64,000 nucleotides of DNA, from positions 22,694 through 86,693 of the forward strand of contig CALHYX010000005.1 of assembly GCA_938041035.1 (NCBI GenBank), read 5' to 3'. Positions within the stretch are counted from its first letter, which is position 1; each line of letters starts with the position of its first letter. Positions 17,020-27,505 of this stretch are shown here, one piece after another. The translations under genes were made by a program, and so were the position numbers. Source of the DNA: an uncultured Acidimicrobiales bacterium (GTDB lineage Bacteria > Actinomycetota > Acidimicrobiia > Acidimicrobiales > SHLQ01). Below the pieces are notes generated by a model that was given only the letters and a program-made list of their open reading frames with translations, was not told the DNA's origin and did no database searches.

Positions 17020-18053
17020 GTTCACCGCTGGCACCGAACCAGACCCCGGGCCTGGTCTGCGCGCACCATCACCTGTATTCAGCGCTCGCCCGGGGCATGC
17101 CGGCCCCGCCGCGCACACCGACCGGATTCGCCGAAATCCTCGAACTGGTCTGGTGGCGGCTCGACGTCGCCCTCGACGACTACACGATCGAATGGTCGGC
17201 CAAGCTCGGAGCGCTCGAGGCTCTCGAACGCGGGTGCACGGCGATCGTCGACCATCACGAATCTCCCACCGCCATCGACGGCTCGTTGTCGATCATCGCC
17301 GACGCGTGCGCCGAGGTCGGTGTGCGCGTGAACTGCGCCTACGGCATCACCGATCGTCACGGCCCGGCGGGCGCCGCCGCCGGATTGGCCGAGAACGACC
17401 GCTTCCTGCGCGAAGGGGGCAGCGGCATGGTCGGCCTGCACGCCGCCTTCACCTGCACCGATGACACGATCGCAGCCGCCGCCGAGTTGGCTCGGACCCA
17501 CGATGTCGGCGTCCACGTCCATGTCGCCGAGGGCGAAGCCGACACCTGGGAGCGACTGCGGGGTCATACCGCCTCGAACTGGTGGCTGGTGCACGGCGTG
17601 CACCTCCCGGACGACCACGGCCTCGAGGGCACCATTGTTCACAACCCCCGCTCAAACATGAACAATGCGGTGGGCTACGCCCGTCCGACCCGGTTCACCA
17701 ATCCGATCGGGCTCGGCACCGACGGCATCGGCGCCGACATGCTCGACGAGTTCCGGGTCGCCTTCGTGCGAGCCCGCGAGCACGATGTGGAAACCGACCC
17801 CGACACCGTTTGGTCGTGGCTGGAAACCGGTTGGGAGCTCTTCCCGGCCGCCCGCGCCGACATCGTGTCCTGGGGGTACTCCCCGATGGATCCGTGGCGT
17901 CTGGCCTACAGTCCGGGCGTCTCCCCGACCTCGATCGAGGTCGATGGCTCCGTCGTCTTCGCCAACGGCGCCCCCACCCGGGTCGACGCCGACGAAATTC
18001 GTACCAAGGCCGCCGAGGCGGCCACCGCGTTGTTCAAGAAATTGGAAGGGTAA
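17016..18053 (+). CDS. SsnA-like amidohydrolase lacking the N-terminal beta domain
   Basis: This 345-residue metal-dependent amidohydrolase most resembles E. coli SsnA, of the guanine-deaminase/chlorohydrolase clan. It shares PGLVCAHHHLYSALARGM (HxH at residues 17 and 19), VHVAEGE, IVHNPRSNMNNAVGY and LGTDGIGADM. SsnA is about 440 residues and starts with roughly 55 residues forming half of a beta-sandwich. Here the frame opens almost at the metal-binding strand. The start is TTG 17016, which overlaps the previous TGA (TTGA) just as the neighbouring genes overlap by ATGA. It probably opens or deaminates a heterocyclic ring. Whether the shortened fold is active is uncertain. Confidence 0.8.
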   Translation: MSSPLAPNQTPGLVCAHHHLYSALARGMPAPPRTPTGFAEILELVWWRLDVALDDYTIEWSAKLGALEALERGCTAIVDHHESPTAIDGSLSIIADACAEVGVRVNCAYGITDRHGPAGAAAGLAENDRFLREGGSGMVGLHAAFTCTDDTIAAAAELARTHDVGVHVHVAEGEADTWERLRGHTASNWWLVHGVHLPDDHGLEGTIVHNPRSNMNNAVGYARPTRFTNPIGLGTDGIGADMLDEFRVAFVRAREHDVETDPDTVWSWLETGWELFPAARADIVSWGYSPMDPWRLAYSPGVSPTSIEVDGSVVFANGAPTRVDADEIRTKAAEAATALFKKLEG

Positions 18054-18061
18054 TCACCCCG

Positions 18062-19591
<1,530 letters not shown>

Positions 19592-19614
19592 TTCGAGCGC
19601 CCGGGCCGGGCCGC

Positions 19615-19620
19615 TAAGGT
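19615..19620 (+). promoter_or_regulatory. Leaderless -10 box for the second Mo hydroxylase
   Basis: TAAGGT ends seven bases before ATG 19628. This gives the last gene of the island its own promoter and supports that start over the GTG at 19619. Confidence 0.5.
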
Positions 19621-19627
19621 GCGGCCC

Positions 19628-21898
19628 ATGAACGCCTCGACACCCACCTCCGGCACGTCCATCCTCGGCACCGCAGTGGTGCGGCGCGAGGACGATGGGC
19701 TGCTGCGCGGCGCCGGCGGGTTCGTCGCCAATCGGGCGATCCCGGGGTGCCTGTCGGCCACGTTCGTTCGATCGACGGTGGCCCATGCCACCATCACCGA
19801 ACTCGACGTCTCGGGCGCCGTCGACATGCCGGGTGTGGTGGCGGTGTACACCGGCGCCGACATGCCCGCGGAGCACTACCCGGCCGCGCTTCCCTTCTTC
19901 GCCGACGAGTACCTGCAACCCATGCTGGCCCGGTCGACGGTGCACTTCGTGGGCGATCCGATCGTGATGATCGTCGCGGAGGACGCCTACCGCGCGGCCG
20001 ACGCCGCCGAACAGGTCGTCGTCGACTACGACTTCCTGCCGGCCGTCGTCGACATGGATTCGGCGCTCACCGACGAGACCCTGGCCATCTCGGCGGCGCC
20101 GTCGAATGTGGTCATGCCGATGAAGGCGCCAGAGCCCACGGTCGACTTCTCGAACTGCGAGGTCGTGGTATCGGAGGTGGTGGCCAACCAGCGGATCGCC
20201 GTGGCGTCGCTCGAGGGTCGGGCCGCCGCGGCGGAGTGGTCCGACGGCCGGCTGACCTTTCACGCCAGCACGCAGGGCACCCACAACTTCCGCACCAAAC
20301 TCGCCGAGCTCCTCGACCTGGATGCCGAACGGATCCGGGTGATCTGCGACGACGTCGGCGGCGGGTTCGGCGCCAAGGGCGTGCTCTCGCTCGAGGAGTT
20401 CCTCGTCGCATGGGCGGCCCGTGCTCTCGAGCGACCGGTCGGGTGGATCGAGAGCCGGACGGAGAATCTGCTCGGCATGCCCCACGGCCGCGGCCAGTCC
20501 CAGACCGTGACCATCGGCGGGTCTCGCGATGGCGACATTCAGGCGTACCACCTCGACCTCGTTCAGGACGCCGGCGCCTACCCGCACTACGGATCCCTCC
20601 TCCCGAGCTTCACCAAGATGATGTTCACGGGGGTGTACGAGGTTGATTCGAGCCAGTTCGACTCGACCTCGGTCATCACCAACACCACGCCGGTGGGCGC
20701 GTTCCGCGGCGCCGGCCGCCCGGAGGCCACGGCAGCGATCGAGCGGGCCGTCGACCTGTTCGCCGCCGAGATCGACATGGACCCGGCCGACGTCCGGCGC
20801 CGGAATTTCATCGACGACAACGCGTTTCCGCACCCGACGCCGGGTGGGGTGACCTACGACATCGGTGCGTACGAAACCTCGCTCGATCTGGCGCTCGCCG
20901 AGGCCGACTACGCCGGACTGCGCACCGAGCAGGCAGCGCGCCGCGAGGCGGGTGACGACCGACTGCTGGGCATCGGCCTCGCCACCTATGTGGAGATCAC
21001 CGCGCCGAGCGCCGGCACCGAGTACGGCTCAACCGAACTACGGCCGGACGGCACCGTCCTGGCCAAGACCGGTTCCGATCCCTTTGGCCAGGGCCACCTG
21101 ACGACGTGGGCGATGTTGATCTCGGACCGCCTCGGCATCGACATGGACCGCATCGAGGTGGTGCACGGCGATACCGATGTCGTACCCGCGGGTGGCGGCA
21201 CCGGCGGTTCGCGTTCGGTGCAGCTGGCGGGCTCGTCCATCGCCAATGCGGCCGAGCACCTCGCCGATGCGGCCCGAGCGGTCGCCGCCGATCTGTTGGA
21301 GGCCGCCGTCGACGACGTCGTCCACGATCCGGCGAGTGGAACGTTTCACGTGCAGGGCACTCCTGCGATCAGCAAGGACTGGGAGGCGGTGGCGGCGGCG
21401 ATGCCGGAGCCGCTGATCGGCCTGTCCGACTTCGAACAGGAGCGAGCCACCTTCCCGTTTGGCACCCACGTCGCGGTGGTCGAGGTCGACGCCGACACTG
21501 GCGCGGTCGAGCTCCGACGGTTCGTCGCCGTCGACGATGCGGGCACGATCATCAACCCGCTTCTGGCCAGCGGTCAGATCCACGGCGGGCTGGCCCAGGG
21601 CATCGCCCAGGCGTTGTACGAGCAGGTCGTGTACGACAACGATGGCAACCCGCTGACGACCAACTTCGCCGATTACACCATCTTCAGCGCCGCCGAAATG
21701 CCGATGTTCGATCGGGTCACCATGGAAACTCCGACGCCGCTGAACCCTCTGGGAGCCAAGGGCATCGGCGAATCGGGCACCGTCGGCGCGACGCCGGCGG
21801 TGCAGAACGCGGTAATCGACGCGCTCGCCCACCTCGGCGTGCGCCACCTCGACATCCCGCTCACCCCCGAAAAGGTCTGGCGAGCCATCCAGGCCTGA
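19628..21898 (+). CDS. Molybdenum hydroxylase large subunit (CoxL form II / XdhA-like)
   Basis: This 756-residue protein is a stand-alone Mo-binding subunit of the xanthine dehydrogenase/CO dehydrogenase family. Motifs include DDVGGGFGAKG, GAFRGAGRPE (the form II pattern, not the AYxCSFR of true CO dehydrogenase), GGTGGSRSVQ and the catalytic Glu in GIGESG (E715). No 2Fe-2S or FAD subunit gene is adjacent, which is unusual because these subunits normally sit in a three-gene set. It follows the six-gene catabolic run but has a leaderless promoter of its own. Substrate unknown; a heterocycle or aldehyde is likely. Confidence 0.85.
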   Translation: MNASTPTSGTSILGTAVVRREDDGLLRGAGGFVANRAIPGCLSATFVRSTVAHATITELDVSGAVDMPGVVAVYTGADMPAEHYPAALPFFADEYLQPMLARSTVHFVGDPIVMIVAEDAYRAADAAEQVVVDYDFLPAVVDMDSALTDETLAISAAPSNVVMPMKAPEPTVDFSNCEVVVSEVVANQRIAVASLEGRAAAAEWSDGRLTFHASTQGTHNFRTKLAELLDLDAERIRVICDDVGGGFGAKGVLSLEEFLVAWAARALERPVGWIESRTENLLGMPHGRGQSQTVTIGGSRDGDIQAYHLDLVQDAGAYPHYGSLLPSFTKMMFTGVYEVDSSQFDSTSVITNTTPVGAFRGAGRPEATAAIERAVDLFAAEIDMDPADVRRRNFIDDNAFPHPTPGGVTYDIGAYETSLDLALAEADYAGLRTEQAARREAGDDRLLGIGLATYVEITAPSAGTEYGSTELRPDGTVLAKTGSDPFGQGHLTTWAMLISDRLGIDMDRIEVVHGDTDVVPAGGGTGGSRSVQLAGSSIANAAEHLADAARAVAADLLEAAVDDVVHDPASGTFHVQGTPAISKDWEAVAAAMPEPLIGLSDFEQERATFPFGTHVAVVEVDADTGAVELRRFVAVDDAGTIINPLLASGQIHGGLAQGIAQALYEQVVYDNDGNPLTTNFADYTIFSAAEMPMFDRVTMETPTPLNPLGAKGIGESGTVGATPAVQNAVIDALAHLGVRHLDIPLTPEKVWRAIQA

Positions 21899-21951
21899 CG
21901 GAACCCGCGGCCGTCAAACCACCACCACCCAACCCTCGCGCAAGCCCCCAA

Positions 21952-22266
21952 AATCTGATGTCTATCTGACCAGGGGTCTGACCCCGCCCTACGTACATTT
22001 GAGCTTTGGTTGGCGCTTGCCTGACCGGGGGTCTGACCCCACCCCTTCAGACCGGGGGCCCTGACCAGGGGTCTGACCCCACTCCTTCATTCGAGCATCC
22101 GGCAATCTGATGCTTATCTGACCAGGGGTCTGACCCCCCTTTACGTTCAGGGGGGGGTGTGACCCCCTTCTGCGTTCATTTGAGCGCTACTTCCAACCGG
22201 GGGTCTGACCCCGCCCTACGTTCATTTGAGCGCTAGGTCCGACCGGGGGTCTGACCCCCGTTACGT
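21952..22266. repeat. REP-like palindrome cluster A (six exact copies plus one decayed)
   Basis: This 368-bp gap has no gene. It holds GGGGTCTGACCCC at 21973, 22028, 22068, 22125, 22200 and 22246, and a decayed copy at 22154. Five palindromes are followed at short distance by a tail close to GTTCATTTGAGC (21993, 22085, 22174, 22220, 22265). Two are preceded by a near-identical 21-base left flank beginning AATCTGATG and ending CTGACCA (from 21952 and 22104). The last tail runs into the HAD gene and supplies its stop codon. The repeats match those around the RAYT gene at 40734. Confidence 0.9.
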
Positions 22267-22974
22267 TCATTTGCGCGTCAGGTTGGCGAGGAGATTCGGG
22301 AGTTCGGTGAACGATTCGGCGGTGAGGAAGTCGATGGTGGGGTCGGGTTCGACGATCTCCGCGGCCCAGGTCACAGCGTGGGGGATGTGGATCGCCCGCC
22401 CGCCGAGTTCGAGCACCGGCAAGATGTCGGATCGCACCGAGTTACCGACCATGACAAAAGCGGCCGGATCCACCGAGTGGTGGTCGAGCACCCTTCGATA
22501 GTCATCCGGGTTCTTCTCCGGCACGATCTCGGTCGCCCGGAAGTACCTCCGCAACCCGGAGGCCTCGATCTTGGTTCCCTGGTGGGTGAGGTCGCCCTTG
22601 GTGATCAGGATCAACGGGTAGTCGTGGGCCAACCCGCCGAGGGTCTCGGCGACCCCATCGAGCAGCTCGACCGGATGTTCGAGCAGCCACCGACCGAGTT
22701 CGACCACCGAAGCGACCGCCGATGCGGGAAGTTGCCCATCGGTCAACGCGATCGCGTTCTCGATCATCGACAGCACGAACGACTTCACCCCGTAGCCATA
22801 GAGCGAGACGTTCCGCTTCTCCACCTCCAGCAACGTCGACGCCACGACCGCCGGGTCGACTCCATGGTCGACGAGCAGATCCCGGTACTGCGTCTCAACC
22901 GCCTGGAACGCCACCTCGCTGTGCCAGAGGGTGTCGTCGGCATCGATGCCGACGGTGATGTCGGAATCGGCCAC
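22267..22974 (-). CDS. HAD-superfamily hydrolase
   Basis: This 235-residue protein has HAD motif I as GIDADDTLWHSE (nucleophile Asp and acid/base Asp), motif II as LILITKGD, and motifs III/IV around PEKNP and MVGNSVRSDILP. A phosphatase role is expected; the substrate is unknown. The start is GTG 22974. Its TGA stop lies inside a repeat-derived tail (GCGCAAATGAACGTA on the minus strand), so its last residues may be the product of repeat insertion. It is the last gene of a three-gene run with the HHH protein (3-base gap) and BON-OmpA protein. Confidence 0.88.
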   Translation of the reverse strand: MADSDITVGIDADDTLWHSEVAFQAVETQYRDLLVDHGVDPAVVASTLLEVEKRNVSLYGYGVKSFVLSMIENAIALTDGQLPASAVASVVELGRWLLEHPVELLDGVAETLGGLAHDYPLILITKGDLTHQGTKIEASGLRRYFRATEIVPEKNPDDYRRVLDHHSVDPAAFVMVGNSVRSDILPVLELGGRAIHIPHAVTWAAEIVEPDPTIDFLTAESFTELPNLLANLTRK

Positions 22975-22977
22975 CGA

Positions 22978-23559
22978 TCAGCCGTACTTTCTGGTGTGCA
23001 GCTTCGCCGCCTGGGCCATCCAGTTATCGCGGCGAATTCGGCCGGTGAAGCCCTCGAGCTTGGCGTCGAGTTCGTCGATACCGGCCTCGTCGAGGGCGGC
23101 GACGTCGGCAAAGCTCGTCACCCCATTGGCGTGGAGGAGGCCTTCGAGCTTCGGCCCGACTCCGGAGATGAGCTTGAGGTCGTCGGCTTCGACCTCATCT
23201 TCGGCGTCGACCTCATCCTCGGCGTCGACGGCAGGGGAGGCATCGTCGATAGCGGCGCCAGCGGTGGAGACCACATCGGGAGCCGTGCCCTCAACCGCGG
23301 CGGTTGCGACCATCGGCGGCGCTACCGTCGCCACCGCCCCGTCCCCGCCTCCGGTCGTGAGCTCCGCCGGCGCATCGAGGAGCGCTAGGCGCGCCTGCTC
23401 GCTGTCGCGCAACCGCTGCCGGGTCTCGGCCAACTCAACCTCGACCGACGTCGTGTCGTCCGCCACGGCCCGAGTGCGGCCGATCAACCAGCCGATGAGG
23501 ATGCCGAGCGCGAACGCCAGAATCATCCACACGAATATCTCGCCGAGTACGTACCACAT
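22978..23559 (-). CDS. Membrane-anchored helix-hairpin-helix protein
   Basis: This 193-residue protein has one N-terminal membrane helix (about residues 5-27), a short coiled-coil-like Glu/Arg segment, an Ala/Asp-rich linker with a tandem ED-EVDAEDEVEAD motif, and a C-terminal HHH fold (LKLISGVGPKLEGLLHANGVTSFADVA). This HHH type is often found at the ends of envelope and ribosomal-protein-like sequences and may bind DNA or another protein. Function unknown. It lies between BON-OmpA and HAD genes in one transcriptional direction. Confidence 0.75.
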   Translation of the reverse strand: MWYVLGEIFVWMILAFALGILIGWLIGRTRAVADDTTSVEVELAETRQRLRDSEQARLALLDAPAELTTGGGDGAVATVAPPMVATAAVEGTAPDVVSTAGAAIDDASPAVDAEDEVDAEDEVEADDLKLISGVGPKLEGLLHANGVTSFADVAALDEAGIDELDAKLEGFTGRIRRDNWMAQAAKLHTRKYG

Positions 23560-23600
23560 GTTCTCTTGAGCTTTCTGGTCTGGTTGACGGTGGGCGCCGG

Positions 23601-25121
23601 CTACGGGGCGCGGACTTCGAAGGCGACGCGCCGATTCTGGGCAAAGTCGTCTTCGTCGGCTTCGTTGGGGACGACCAATTCGGTTTCGCCTCGCCCCTCG
23701 GCGGTCAGGCGGTCGACATCGATGCCGGCGAACACGAGGTACAGCTCGACCGCTTCGGCCCGGCCCTGGCTGAGTTGCAGATTGTCGCCGGCATCGCCCC
23801 GGCTGTCGGTGTGGCCGGCGATGGTGACGAGCGGTTCGGGATACTCGTTGAGGGCGATCACCGCCCGGTCGAGGATGGCGATCGCTTCGGCGGTGAGTGA
23901 GTCCGAGCCGGTTTCGAACAGCGTGACCGCCGCCAGCTCGGCGTTCAGTGCATCGAGTTCGGTGGTGAGGGCCGCGACGTCGTCCGGTGCGTCCGTCTCC
24001 TCCGTGGAGACCTCGGCCGCGCCGCGGACGTTCACGATCGCGTCGGTCAACGCCGCGGTCGCCGCCGCGCCGTTCGTGGTCGCTCGCACCGTCAGCGCCC
24101 CCGACCGCACCGTCGCCCGACCTTCGATGACCGGGTCCGCGGTCAGGTCGTCGAGCAACCCGGCGAGAGCCGCGACGCGCTCGTCGGATCCCTCGAGCGC
24201 GGCGGGAAGGTCGGAGACCTCGAGCTCATCGATCACGTTGGCGCGCCCCACCGCCGCTTCCGCGGCGCCGACCAGTTCGTTGCGCTGCTCGTTGTTCACG
24301 ACCACGCCGGTGAGCCGGATGATGCCGTCGCCCACTTCGGCGACGACATCGACGGCGCCGACCTCCTGCTCGAGGACGGTGAGCGTGGTCTGGCCCCCGG
24401 CGCCGGAAACCGCCTCAACAATCGCGTCGCCCGCCCCCTGCTCGGTCACCAGCGCATCGATCGACAATTCGTCGCCCCGCAGTGACCCGGAGGCCGACAC
24501 GACCGCGGGGTCGGCCAAGGGCTCCAAGGCCGCAGCCAACGCGTCGACTCGGGCGCGATCACCGGTCAGCGCCGCCGGGAGTTCGACGACGTCGAGTTGG
24601 TCGGTGACCGGCGCGCCGAACGCTCGGCGCGCCGCCGCGATCAGCCGGTCGTGCTGAGCGACCGTGAGCACCGTGCCGGACACGACGATCGCCCCATCGC
24701 CCACCGCGATGTCCACGTCGACGGTGCCCGTCTCGGCGGCCGGAACGCGAAGCTCGGTGACATCGGCATCTCGGATGCCCCACTCGCGGGTGAGGAGGGC
24801 ATCGATTCGCTGGGCTTCGCCGAGCGAGGTGACATCGCCGCTGACCTCGACGCTGCGCCCGTCCATGGCCAGCTCCAGGCGGGAGGTGTCGAAGCCGTTC
24901 TCCTCCAGGCGCTCGTTCGCCTGGCCTTCCAGGTGGTCCTCGATGTGGGGCAGACCCCATAGGGCGGCCGCGGCGTACAGAGCCAAAAAGCCGAAACCAC
25001 CGAGGTACCAGAAGCCCAGCCGTCGGCGTCGAAGCCGACTGCCGTAGCGACCCGGCGTCGAGGGGTCATCCGCGCCGGTGCGAGGAGACGCTGACGCTGG
25101 TTGGGGGAGGACTTCGTCCAT
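23601..25121 (-). CDS. Multi-BON OmpA-family envelope protein
   Basis: This protein of about 506 residues has a basic cytoplasmic N-terminus, one membrane helix around residues 40-60 from the upstream start, a series of BON-like repeats (for example VSGDVTSLGEAQRIDALL, VSGTVLTVAQHDRL, LTGVVVNNEQRNEL) and a C-terminal OmpA domain with AGHTDSRGDAGDN and LSQGRAEAV. It is a larger relative of the protein at 1802-2656 and recalls ArfA-type proteins. ATG 25121 is used as the start, but in-frame GTG 25130 and TTG 25136 are possible, and none has a clear ribosome-binding site. Confidence 0.82.
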   Translation of the reverse strand: MDEVLPQPASASPRTGADDPSTPGRYGSRLRRRRLGFWYLGGFGFLALYAAAALWGLPHIEDHLEGQANERLEENGFDTSRLELAMDGRSVEVSGDVTSLGEAQRIDALLTREWGIRDADVTELRVPAAETGTVDVDIAVGDGAIVVSGTVLTVAQHDRLIAAARRAFGAPVTDQLDVVELPAALTGDRARVDALAAALEPLADPAVVSASGSLRGDELSIDALVTEQGAGDAIVEAVSGAGGQTTLTVLEQEVGAVDVVAEVGDGIIRLTGVVVNNEQRNELVGAAEAAVGRANVIDELEVSDLPAALEGSDERVAALAGLLDDLTADPVIEGRATVRSGALTVRATTNGAAATAALTDAIVNVRGAAEVSTEETDAPDDVAALTTELDALNAELAAVTLFETGSDSLTAEAIAILDRAVIALNEYPEPLVTIAGHTDSRGDAGDNLQLSQGRAEAVELYLVFAGIDVDRLTAEGRGETELVVPNEADEDDFAQNRRVAFEVRAP

Positions 25122-25232
25122 CGACGGCACGCTCAAACGGGTTCGAAAAACGGTGGGACTGCGTGGTCATCGTAGTTACTTGCGACCCAGCATTGCTGCC
25201 ATCGAGGCGTCGGGGTGTACGGTCGTTACGGT

Positions 25233-25928
25233 ATGAAGCATCTTTGTGCGCGCACCGGCTGTGGCGGCACCGCCGTCGGCGCGTTCGTCGCGAACCTGCG
25301 AGACCGTGAAGCGTGGCTGGTCGACCTCGAGTCCGATCTCGATGGGGCGGTCACGTTGTGCCGGATGCACCTCGACCGATTCTCGGTACCCACCGGCTGG
25401 GCGATCAGCGATGAGCGGTCCGCCGAGCAGGCCCCGAACGGACGCCGGATGGCGGCCACTGAGGTCCCGGAATCGATTGAGCTCCCAGACTCGACCGTCG
25501 AGTCCAGCACCGATGAGTCGCCCGATCCCGCCGAATCGGACCCGGTCGCCGGTCCGGACCGCACGCCCGACCCCGCGTCGGCCACCGACGAGACCGACCC
25601 GACCGATGAGCCAGACGAGGCCGAAGCCGCCACCGAACCCGACGGACGGTGGAGCGGGCCCGCCCGCAACGACCGGTTGGACATCCTCGATGCCGAGTCA
25701 CCGCTGCTGGCCCGGGCCTTTGGTTCGGACCGACCTCGGCGCACCGCCGTGTTCGAGCGATCGACCGGCCCCACCGGCACCCCGCCTCGAAGCCCGGCCA
25801 AGACCACCACCGGCGACGATGAGATGAACGGCGATGAAGACGCCGACCCCGGACCTGACGGTCTCCTCATTCAGCTGCCGTTCCCCGACCTGGCCGGTGC
25901 ACCCACTTCTGGTGACAGCACCAGCTAA
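25233..25928 (+). CDS. DUF3499-like zinc-ribbon protein with acidic disordered tail
   Basis: This 231-residue protein starts with a short cysteine-bearing domain (CARTGCGG and later LCRMHLDRFSVPTGW) that fits the actinobacterial DUF3499 pattern, then has a long Pro/Asp/Glu/Thr-rich region with little predicted order. The ATG at 25233 places the first Cys four residues later, as in the family, and was preferred over GTG 25215. TACGGT boxes lie just upstream. The function of DUF3499 is unknown. The beta-propeller gene follows after three bases. Confidence 0.65.
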   Translation: MKHLCARTGCGGTAVGAFVANLRDREAWLVDLESDLDGAVTLCRMHLDRFSVPTGWAISDERSAEQAPNGRRMAATEVPESIELPDSTVESSTDESPDPAESDPVAGPDRTPDPASATDETDPTDEPDEAEAATEPDGRWSGPARNDRLDILDAESPLLARAFGSDRPRRTAVFERSTGPTGTPPRSPAKTTTGDDEMNGDEDADPGPDGLLIQLPFPDLAGAPTSGDSTS

Positions 25929-25931
25929 TCG

Positions 25932-27473
25932 ATGACCAGCGGGTGGCTTGGTTGGACCGGCCGCGTCGGCACCGGCGTAGCCCTCGTCGGCGCGCTCGCC
26001 GCGGTGAGCGTCGCCTACGCCCCCGACACCGCGCGCAACGACACCGCACCCCCACCGACGATCACCACCACCACCCTCGCTCCCCCGCCGACCACGGCGC
26101 CGCCACCCACCACCACAACGCTGCCTCCGTTCGATGGCTGGGTGAACCCGGCATCGTCGGGCCGCCCCTGGGACACGGTGACCGAAGGCTTGTTGACGTT
26201 TCGGGGTAACCCGACGCGCACCTATTACGGCGAGGGCCCCGTACCGGCCAGCCCGGTGGTGCGCTGGTCGTTTCCGGAGTCCGGGCAGCTGTGTTCGCTA
26301 TCGAGCGTGGGCGGTGAGGCCATCCAGTGGTGTGGTACCGGCTGGACCGGCCAACCATCGGTCTTCGTGCGCGACGGCCGCACCTGGGTAACGTTCGGAA
26401 GCTACGGCGCCGCCGTGCACTTTCTCGACGGCACGACCGGCGAGCGACTCCTGCCCGACCATCCGGTGGGCGACATCATCAAGGGTTCGGTGACCGTCGA
26501 CCCCGACGGGTTCCCGCTGCTGTACTCGGGTTCGCGCGACAACTTCTTCCACATCATCGCCACCGACCGCGACACCCCGACCGAGTTGTGGAAGCTGTCG
26601 GCCGACGCGGTGTCGCCAACCCGATGGAACAACGACTGGGACGGCTCGGCGATGATCATCGACGACTACCTGTTCGAGGGCGGCGAGAACAGCCAGTTCC
26701 ACATCGTGAAGCTGAACCGGGGGTACGACGCCGACGGACTGGTCACCGTCGATCCGGAACTGGTGTTCAACGCGCCGGGTTGGGACGACGACCTGATCAA
26801 CCGGGTGGGCGGCAACGTGTCGATCGAGAATTCGGTGGCCATATCCGGCAATACGGTCTATTTCGCCAACAGCGGCGGGTTGGTCCAGGGGTGGGACATC
26901 ACCGGCCTGGCCGATGGGGTGACCCCGGAACGGGTCTTTCGCTACTGGGCCGGCGACGACATCGATGCGTCGATCGTGATCGATGGCGAAGGCATGTTGT
27001 ACGTCGGCGTCGAGTACGAGCGCGGCAACGGCCGCAGCCAGGAGCTCGGTCAGATCCTGAAGCTCGACCCAACGAATCCCGATGACCCCCTCGTCTGGGG
27101 CGTGCAGGAGCGGCCCTACCTGAATTCGGGCGTCTGGGGTACGCCGGCGCTGTATCGAGACATCGTGATCGTCGACACCGACGAGGGCAAGGTGCTTGGG
27201 CTCGACCAGGCGACCGGCGAGGAACGGTGGTCATTCAAGCTCCAGGGGCCGACGTGGCAGTCGCCCGTGGTCGTCGACGACGTCTTGATCATCGGCGATT
27301 GCAACGGTGTGCTTCACGGGTACGACGTGGCCGATACCACGGCTGCGCCGGTGGAGCTGTGGCAGGTCAACCTCGGCGGCTGCATCGAGTCAACGCCGGC
27401 GGTGTGGAACGGCTGGATCTATGTCGGCACCCGGGCCGGCAAGTTCTACGCCCTGGCCGACCCATCGTCGTAG
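25932..27473 (+). CDS. Exported PQQ-like beta-propeller protein
   Basis: This 513-residue protein has an N-terminal signal or anchor segment (about residues 10-30), a Thr/Pro-rich spacer and a beta-propeller built of blades with PQQ-type repeats such as YVGVEYERGNG, VWGTPALYRDIVIVDTDEGKVLGLDQATGEERW and VVVDDVLIIGDCNGVLHGYD. No catalytic dehydrogenase motif is visible, so it is more likely a binding or scaffold propeller (BamB-like) than a quinoprotein dehydrogenase. It is coupled to the DUF3499-like gene. Confidence 0.8.
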   Translation: MTSGWLGWTGRVGTGVALVGALAAVSVAYAPDTARNDTAPPPTITTTTLAPPPTTAPPPTTTTLPPFDGWVNPASSGRPWDTVTEGLLTFRGNPTRTYYGEGPVPASPVVRWSFPESGQLCSLSSVGGEAIQWCGTGWTGQPSVFVRDGRTWVTFGSYGAAVHFLDGTTGERLLPDHPVGDIIKGSVTVDPDGFPLLYSGSRDNFFHIIATDRDTPTELWKLSADAVSPTRWNNDWDGSAMIIDDYLFEGGENSQFHIVKLNRGYDADGLVTVDPELVFNAPGWDDDLINRVGGNVSIENSVAISGNTVYFANSGGLVQGWDITGLADGVTPERVFRYWAGDDIDASIVIDGEGMLYVGVEYERGNGRSQELGQILKLDPTNPDDPLVWGVQERPYLNSGVWGTPALYRDIVIVDTDEGKVLGLDQATGEERWSFKLQGPTWQSPVVVDDVLIIGDCNGVLHGYDVADTTAAPVELWQVNLGGCIESTPAVWNGWIYVGTRAGKFYALADPSS

Positions 27474-27505
27474 CCAAGATCGCCCTAGCCAAGATCGCCC
27501 TAGCC
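27471..27505. repeat. 15-bp tandem direct repeat between convergent stops
   Basis: TAGCCAAGATCGCCC occurs twice in tandem (27471-27485 and 27486-27500), followed by a third partial TAGCC. The first TAG is the stop of the propeller gene, and the last supplies CTA, the stop of the MFS gene on the other strand. Confidence 0.8.

Noticed and set aside
19628..21898. Aerobic carbon monoxide dehydrogenase
   Set aside because: The AYxCSFR active-site loop is absent, GAFRGAGR is present, and coxM/coxS genes are missing.
21952..22266. Possible CRISPR array
   Set aside because: Spacing is irregular, spacers are related to each other, the repeat is a short palindrome and no cas genes are adjacent. A REP-type family explains it better.
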